Assembly: GCA_001579985.1 (NCBI GenBank)
Contig: LRSR01006129.1
Coordinates: 1 to 21,060, forward strand
DNA length: 21,060 nt
Reading direction: 5' to 3'
Origin: Hypsibius dujardini
Taxonomy: Eukaryota > Tardigrada > Eutardigrada > Parachela > Hypsibiidae
Both the position numbers and the translations under genes were made by a program. Positions 8,994-17,900 of the stretch are shown one piece after another. Each line of letters starts with the position of its first letter. The first letter of the stretch is position 1. The notes under the pieces were generated by a model. The model was given only the letters and a program-made list of their open reading frames with translations, ran no database searches and was not told where the DNA came from.

Positions 8994-11900
8994 CTGGAGA
9001 GCGAGAGAAGAGAGCATTCCGTTAGTTGCAGTCCTTGGGCGGCCCACTCAACCAGCAAAAGCCATGCTGAAAGGCATGCTTTGCCGTGCCGGTAGTTTCA
9101 AGCTGCTACAAGGGTAGACTACCGTACCGTCGCATCGGGGGATTCGGACCGCAGCCGGCTTCAGCGATCGACGCGGAGTGCGACCTGGTGAAGATTGAAC
9201 TCGTGTATGATTACAGACTCACGGCAGGCTTATGTTGTGTCTTACCGTTTGCCGGACTGGCCATAAGGAAGGATCGGCCGTCTCGTTTTTCGTTCAGCTT
9301 TAATGTCCTCGCTCACTTTCGTGATCTATTTCAACCCAAGTGGTCCAAGTGGTTAATGGTGCAAATTCTTTGTCGAAAGTGTATTAATTAAAAATCGCTC
9401 TCACGTTGTCAATGGCCTTCTGGAGGTCAGCACTCTTCTTGCCCTTGTTCTTCTTATGATCGGGCACGTCGAGTGTCGCGGACTTGTCGTCGAAGAAGGC
9501 GTCACGTTGCCTGACACGTGGAGTGCGCTTCGGCGACTGGGCGCGAATGTCTTCATCCGACGTGAAGAGCGGTGCTACCTCTTTCAGGCGTTGGATCTGA
9601 AAAGTCCAATCGGATATGTTTTTTTTAAAGTTTCACCCGGAAAGTCTTACATCGAGCGTGTACTTCACCTCTGCAAGAATTTGGTCAATCTTGCCGCGCT
9701 CTTTAATCTGACTGCTCTCGGTTTCGGAGAACCGTTCCGCCAGGTCGTCACGGTCGATTCGCACAACCTCATATTCGGTGCGCATTGAGTCGTAGGCAAG
9801 CTTGAGAGAGTTGTGTGCATCGTTGATTGGTCCCAGCTTGTCTTGGAGCTGTGCACAACGAAAACCATGTTAATGACTGTCTCAGGTGTATTTAATCAGG
9901 ACTAAATTAAAATCCAAAAGGAAGCGGATACTTGAGAGTACATTCCTTACTTCTCTTATTTTGGCTCTCAAGAGGTCGCTCTCACGTTGCTTGTCCAGCT
10001 GAATAGCCGACACCTGTGCTCTGCTCTCGATGACCTCCTTCTCCGACCGTTTGAGTGCTTTCTCAACCACTTCCAACTTCTCTTTGGCATTGCTTTCATC
10101 GAGCTCGCCGTTGGTGCGACTCCGCGTGGTGGCGGTGGAAGATGGCGAAAGGTTCCGCGTTTTCAGCGCATATGCCGACAGCTTTGCGTGTTGACCTTCG
10201 TACTACACAACCAGTCACGGTGAGTTAAAACGTCCAACGATCAAGCACTTTGGGGAGCAATACCTGTGACAACTTGTCCTGCAGCTCTGAGATCCGAAGC
10301 TCATAGGAAGACTTCTCTTTGGCTGCACGTGACTTGGCCTCGTTGCGCTCTTGCTCGTACTTGATGGTCTTCGATTGGGCGTCTTCCAGCTGCTTCTCAA
10401 AGCCATCTCGGCCTGTTCGCAGGGACATCAAAGAGGTGGTCTGAAACAAAGATACGAATAACTTTACAAATCTCTGCGGCGACCAACTGTGATACAGCTA
10501 CTTGCAAACTTCTGCTTTGACGTATTGTGAGCCGCAAGACTACACATGTTACAAAGTTTTAATTTCTTAAAGCAAAAGAAATTTGGCACAGTGGAAAGTG
10601 AAAACGGGTGACAGACTACCTTGACAAATTCAAACCAAAAAGACACAATCAATCAAGCGATTAGTACTTGATTCGCGCCTTCTTCTTCGCAATGACTGCA
10701 GCGATGCGGTTCGGAATACTCTCCCACAAAGCCTCGCACTACTCCCGAGTAACCAGCTTGTTTCACAATTCCGGGACAGCACGTGCAATATCCTGCACGG
10801 TTTTGACGGAAGTGTCTTTGGCCAGCTCGAATTTAATGAATACCCAGACATGAATCAATCGAAGAAAACGACAACAAATCAAGATTTTTGGGCAACGAAA
10901 TTCGTAATGCGCAGATTGAGTTGATTGATCGATAAGGCAGTTTGAAATTTCCCCCAATCAAACAACGTGTAGTCTTATTTGTCAAACCACACCAAATCAA
11001 AAGTTTGCAAGTAACCTGCAAGCAGCTGTAAATATGGCTTGAGCAAATTGAGTTGTCTGTCTTGCCTTACCGCTGTCTCAAGTTTGGCCGACGAGTCAGC
11101 ATGTTCATGCCGCAACTTCTGCACCTCTCTCAGGTTATCATCCAACCGCTCCTGCAAGGTCTCCCGCTCCTTCTTCAGCTGCTTCACACTGGAACTCATC
11201 GTCTTAATCTCATCCTCCAGCAGTTTCTGCTTATTCTCAAACCGCATCGTCACCGCCGAGATCTCCGCCTTGTGAATCTTCTCATCCTGTCGCAGCTTTC
11301 GATTCACCTCATCCCGATCGCTGGCCCACTTTCGCTCATTCCGCGCAATCAGCTCGGCCGCTTCATCCCCGGCTCTCCTCGCGTCCAGCAACTGCTTCTG
11401 CAGATCGTAATTCTGTTTGTGCAGTTTCTCCACCTCCTCCTTGATCTGGTCGGAGGCCTTCTGCCGTTCGTAGGCGGACAGACCGCCGCGAGGACTCGGC
11501 GACAGCTGACTCCTCCCGTCACCCTTCAACTTCTCCACCTCCGCTTTCAGGTCCTGAACCTCTTTCTCAAGCCCGTTTTTGGCCTTTTTTGCAATCTCAA
11601 CTTCCGCTTTCAATTTGTCCGACTCTTTCTTCGATAAGGCTTGATTGTCGTACTGCTCGCGCTGGAGATTCTCAATCTGCGATTTGAGTTTGTCACTCTC
11701 GCAACGGACTTTGCTCATTTCAGCGGTCACTTCAGCGTCTTTGCTTTGATGCTTCTCGCGGAATGTCTGGTGGTCCGATTTCTCCTTGGTCAGATCGGAC
11801 TCGGTTTTGGTGAGTTTGTCCTTCCACTCCTTCTCCTTCAGCTTGCCGGCTTCAATGAGATTTCGGATTTGGTCCTCGTAGCTGGCGAGCTTCTGTCGGA

Positions 11901-14900
11901 GTGACTGCACTTCCTTGTCGAGTGATTTGGCGGAGTCTTTGGCGGCGAGTTCAGCTGCGCGGAGGGACTTTTCCTTGGCGAGTTCGTGCTCGAAATCGGT
12001 CAGCTCCTTCTGCCAGGCGTCAGTGTCGCCTTTGTACGCTTCTTTTAGGCTGTGGTATTTCTTCTGCCACTCCATCACTTGCTTCGATAACTGAAACAAC
12101 GGGTCGAAATTTCATCAGGCGATCAAACCGTTTTTCGAGTAGCTTTTAATGGTTAAAATCATCGATTGATGCCGTACCATATTCTCCTTGGCCAACAATT
12201 CTTCCGCCATATACCGCTGTCGACCCAGTTCTTGTTTCAGATTCCGCAGCTCCGTGTCACTGCGCTCTTTAGTGAACGATTCCGAGTCATTCTGGAATAG
12301 AAAGCGCCAATTGCAAATACGAGCATTCTTAATACTATTAAGTAGTACTAACCCTAGAACTAGTAGTTACAGTAAGCGACAGGAAAAAGTTGAATGGAGG
12401 GTTCGAGCGAGGGACAAAAGGGGTGGGGCAGAGGGTTAGTAAACGCAATCAACTGATCAATCAATGATTTTAAAACGATTTAAAGTAACCACAAAACAAG
12501 CGGTGCAGCTTTGCTGATTGATTTACTGATTGTGTTTATCTAACCCCTTGCCCGCCCCTTTTGCCCATCGCTCGGACCCTCCAGTTAACTTGTACTAGTA
12601 TTAGTATTTGTGGTGCAGACATACGTGGACATTGACAAAGGTACAGACCCAGGCAGACATGCATAGACATTCTGTAGGCGTAGACAAAGACAACACAGAC
12701 GTAGTCCTTTGCTGTACCGTATTCCCCCGATCTCAAGGGACAGTTAAGCCCCACCCCCTCAAGTCATCGGTTGACTATTCAATCGGATTCACTATGTCGT
12801 GATTGGTTGAAATTTAAGTGCAACTTGACAACGATTGATTGATTGATTACGCGGGATTTCTTGACGGACGCAATTAATCAGTTGATTGATTGATTGTAGG
12901 TAAATAAAAGCAAACGGTGATGAACAGATAAAATCCGGGTGGATCAAATTAACTGGTAGGGCAAAAAAGTGTCCCTTGAGATCGGGGGAATACGGTAACA
13001 TTCCCGCGGATACAATGCTTGAAGGTCCTAATCAAATTAAAACGCAACAGATTTTGTACCGATCTAGTTCTGCGCCTCTCCTCGGTAAGATTATTTTGGA
13101 GATCTTTAATTTCCGTGCGAAGAGTGTCAATTTGTTGTTCGGCCGCTAGCAGTTTCAGACGAGCGTCCTTGACTTCATCGGAAATGGGCAGGTCCGGGAC
13201 CTCTCGTTGTATTTTGGAGCGAATCTCTTCGACCTCGGTAAAAAGACGTTGAGCGGACGTGCTCTCTTGTTCGGCCACCAGAATTGAGCTCTCTGCAAAC
13301 AGGTTATTAGGGTAAAACATAATCAACATGGTCGCAACATTATTCACTCACGAAGATCTTTTTCCAGGTCGTCAATACGAGTCTTGAGTTCTTGTCGTGT
13401 TGCGACGTCCTTCCGCAGAGCCGGCTTAGCGCCACGGACTCTTTCAAAAGTGGTCCGAGCTGCTGCCATCACTTTCTTATTTTCATCGACGTGTTTCTTC
13501 AGGCTGGACAGTTCGTCAACCAGGCTCTGCGCCGATTTGCCGGTACTGGCAAGGACAGCGAGGTCAGGCTGGTATTTCATCGAGTCCTCACCAGATCGCT
13601 GGTCATCCATGGACCGGTTATTCTTACTCCGGGGCACCTCGATCTCCTCCGTAGATCCCCGTTTCGTTCCCACCTGGAACAACAACAGCAAGTTTGATGA
13701 TAAATGTGTAACAATCAAATATTAGAATCGATTTTTTTATTTTAACTGTTTTTTGGTTAACTGAACAAGATAACACTGTTGGTCTCAAGTCCGATTGGTG
13801 CACACACGAAAAACCAAATGTGGAATACAGAACACACAGAAACGTCATTGCGGTGTGGGTGGACGACCGATCGAGCCAAACGGCATGGAATCCGGGTGGG
13901 ATAATTAGAGAATGCCGGTCGGATTTGGTGGAAGAGCGGCAACAGTATGAGGCAAAGTCCGTATTTCGGCTCACCCTCCAGTTCGTCGATAAATCGGCTC
14001 ACTCATGGGTTTCTCTTTGAAGGCAGCTGCTTGATAGTTTGATTTGCTGTACTATATCTTAGTATACTATAGCACTTCTGAAAATCAAACAATCAAGCAA
14101 GTGCCATCAAAGAGAAACCCATGAGTGAGCCGATTTATCGACAAAGTGGAGGGTGAGCCGAAATACACACTTTGCCTCATACTCGTACCGGTACAAGATC
14201 GTTCGGGGTAAGGCAATAAGGACTAGGGATGGCATCAAATGTCAAATATCAAATGTCAAATCAAATCAAATCAAATTGAGGTTCGTTTTGATTTGATTTT
14301 CGGCATTTTTCGACCAATTTTTGGCTTAAAAACGGCTCAGCCTCGATCTTTTTGCAAAATGTTAGTAATTTTCCAAATTTCTTAATTCAGATTGTCCATA
14401 ATAGTTCATGTTGTAAAATTTACGTTTTAAACGTTCCTCATTCAGAATGTTCATAAAAACTCTCGAGCTATTCGGAGTCATTCCGTCCCCGCAACCCGAT
14501 GAGCCTGATGAGGCAATCTTTTCCATTTCTGACATTCCCTAAAATGTAACTGGGAATTCTGCCTCGCATTCATTAACCTAACTTAATACTTATGAAGTAT
14601 AAATGATGATAAGATGGCATCATCAAAAACACATCTGCACTTGTGTAGTGCAGGTTTTTCGTTGTCTTTACCTAGAAAAGTATTAGTACCTTTACCCACT
14701 TAACTTCAAACTAATAATTTTTATACGTAAAACTGAACCCTAGTCTGAATAATTGTTCTCCTCGAATATATACTAATGGCGCTAAAATTATTGCAAAAAA
14801 AAGACAGCAAGTACTAGTATGAGTCAACGAAATTTTCAAAGTACCGTCAAATCAAAATCAAATCAAAATCAAATGATTTCAAATTCAAATCAAATTCAAA

Positions 14901-17900
14901 TCAAATCAAAATCAAATCAAAATCAAATCGGTCGTTTTGTCATTTGATGCCATCCCTAATAAGGACCAAGTAAGGACGATCTGGTGTTAAATCAATGAAT
15001 CAAGCCATTTGAGCAAGAGCTGTATGCCTTGGCCAAAATTGGCTCAAACTCGGACTACCCCATTTTGCCAATGAAAAGTTGACTTTAATTCGGTCGGCCT
15101 GAGGTTTTTGCCACGTGTGTACTACTACAGTACTACATCAGCAGTACTAGGGATGGCATCAAATGACGAAAAGCTACAGTTTTGATTTGATTTGATTTTG
15201 AAAGTCATTTGATCATTTGATTTCTTATCACTCCTTCTTGCCATGAAAACTTGATTTGATTTGATTTGATTTGAATTTGACATTTGATGCCATCCCTAAC
15301 CAGTACCGAGTGACCGTTGTTGTTCGACCCACGTGGTCATTCGCATCGCGTGATCAACCGCCCATCGTTCCACTCATTGTCATTTACACGGAGTGCTGTG
15401 CTTAATCCTTCCTGCGCTCCCTCACCCTCGCTCAATTCAACCACTTCTCCGATTAGCTCAATATTCTTTCCCTTCGAGCGCAATCTGACTCGACAATTTG
15501 TCCTGTTCTGTCATTAATTAAACAAATTCCGAATCGTACCTTGAACTGAAGGCGTTTATAATCGGCTGAGAGACGATCATTATCCGCCTCCAACGCCGTG
15601 GCCTTTTGTCGGAGCTGGGTTATTTCCTGTTCCGCCATTTGCAGTTGTCGTTTCAAATCCACCACTTGATAATCATCCAACGACTTGCTCCGATTCAGCT
15701 GTCCGCCCTTCCTCTTGGCAATCTCCACCTCAGAGGTCATCCGTTCCAACTGGCGTTCCTTATCTACCAGCTTCTTCCTCAAATCATTTGTCTCCGCTTC
15801 GAGAAGTTTTATCTTCTGTTCATAATACGAACGCGGTCGTCCGGGGCCGGAACTTTCCGGCTCCTCCATGATGGCAGCAATTTTGTCCTTTGCTTCTTTG
15901 AGCTCTTGGAAGGACGCCTTCATGTGCTTGAGCTCGGTCGTGAGGTTATCATTAGCGTGCTCCGTTTCGCTGAGACGCCGCTTGAGGGAGGATATGTCAT
16001 GCTCCGACACATCGAGCTGCATCTTCAGCTCTTCATTGGAACGCATAGCTTCAAGGACCTCGCCGGATTTGCTAAAGTCCCCGGAATTCCTGGCGGAGGA
16101 GATCTTCTTCAGCTGACGCTGCAGACTCTCGTTGTCGTGCTCCATATCGGTCACTTGCTTTCGAAGGCGTTTGGCTTCCTCTTCGGCAAAGTTCAGCTGG
16201 TCGCGCAGGTCGGTCTGCCGTTCGACCGATTCGTGGAGATCGCGCAGTAGTTGGTTGGTATCATACTGACCCTTCGGCGGACTTTGCGAGTAGTACTGGG
16301 CATTATGGCTCTGCAAACAGAAAAGAAAGACCTCAATTAAGGCATCAAATGTCGCAAGTCGCACAGTGCGAGCACACATTGGGGACTACACACGTGGCAA
16401 AAACCTCAGGCCGACCGAATTGAAGCCAACTTTTCACCAGCGCCCAGTAAAATGGAGTAGTCGGAGTTTGAGCCAATTTTGGCCAATGCGTGCAGCTATG
16501 TCTCATCGTTTGATTCATTGATTTAACACCAGATCGCCGAAATAATTGAAAGTCCAATCAATCAATCGATAGAGCAAAAGACTGTGTGGTCAAGCTGTGG
16601 TCAAAAACAGCTGCACGCATTGGCCAAAATCGGCTCAAACTCCGACCACAAATTTTGCTAGACGCCGGTAAAAAGTTGGCTTTAATTCGGTCGGCCTGAG
16701 GTTTTTGCCACGTGTGTATATTACATGTGTTACAGCACAAAAGATATTTGTCCCAGTACATGTGTGTATACATGATGTGTATGTATGTGTATGTGATGTA
16801 TGTATGTATGTATGTATGTATGTATGTATGTATGTATGTGTCTGTATGTATGTGTATACATGATGGACACAGGACTTGTAAACGAAGCGACATTCTAGTA
16901 CAGCTCTACCGCGGTTACTTTGAGGGTCGCTCTTTGGGTTCTGGTAGGCCATGGGGGTAAAACGCATGAAATGAGTTTTGATTGATAGTGGTCAGAATAC
17001 TGCACACGTTAAAGGCATTTTTAATTTCGTCCTCTTCCGAAAGGGAACTTCGGCATCTTTCCAACGCTTTCCACTGTAGTTTCCCAGTAATTTCCCTTCA
17101 ATTGAATTTCTTTTTGTGTCAATATTTCAAAAGAGTTTCTTGCCGACCTGATTGTTCGATTCTGTGGTGCCGTGGAGTTTTCGACAGTCCAATAAATCAA
17201 TCAGCAGCCTAGCCAATCAAACGCGTAATTGTTCCATATGGCCTACCAGAATCCAAAGAGCGACCCTCGAAGTAACCGCGACACAGCTGTACGTGTACGT
17301 GTACGTGTACGTGTACGTGTACGTGTACGTGTACGTGTACGTGTACGTGTACGTGTACGGGTACGTGTACGGGTACGTGTACGGGTATGTATACGTGTAC
17401 GTGTACGTGTACTGTAAAGTGATGAACTAATTGGGGGACGGATAAGCAGAAGAAAACTGCCGGTCGAAACCGAAGTTTTCAATTCAGCGGATGTCAGTTA
17501 TCGATAGCATATGACGTAAAACTGCGGATAAGCAGGCAGGAAGGGGCCCAGATTACATACTGGTACCTGTTCGGGTGTTTGGTGATACGCGTCGTTGGAA
17601 TGGGATGATGACTTCCGTGCCGAGTCGCCCTTAGAAAAAGACATAACAAATGTCAGTGAGTACTTATTTATAAATGCATTGCGGCATCCCGCAAAGCGAG
17701 ACAGCTGGAATGTAGTTGATAAATGGGCTAAAGCTGATGCTGGATCAATGCCAACTAAAACGTTTCTAAAAACAACAGCGGTCGCTGCGACAACCCGGCT
17801 TGACGGACAAATAATGCATTGATCAAATAGTTTTGGCCTTGTTTTCCCGCAGTTTTTGGAGACCCTATCCGTGACCGAAAGTTGACTTTCCATTTGATCG

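Noticed and set aside
10975-11070. Apparent C-terminal extension of segment 8 (LLKPYLQLLAGYLQ...)
   Set aside because: It reads through a GTAAGG donor into the Tc1-type element; the spliced junction to the next segment is in phase.
11053-11904. Long plus-strand open frames opposite segment 8 (up to 194 codons, leucine-rich)
   Set aside because: They are the antisense shadow of a coiled-coil exon, where Glu/Lys/Gln codons read as Leu/Phe on the other strand. The minus-strand exon has splice sites, phase agreement and family similarity.
14224-14300. Telomere-like or simple TCAAA satellite
   Set aside because: The array is bounded by terminal inverted repeats and an exact 8-bp duplication, so it belongs to a hAT-type element.
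15606-16250. Plus-strand 214-codon frame opposite segment 4
   Set aside because: Same antisense effect; no splice signals or recognisable domain on the plus strand.
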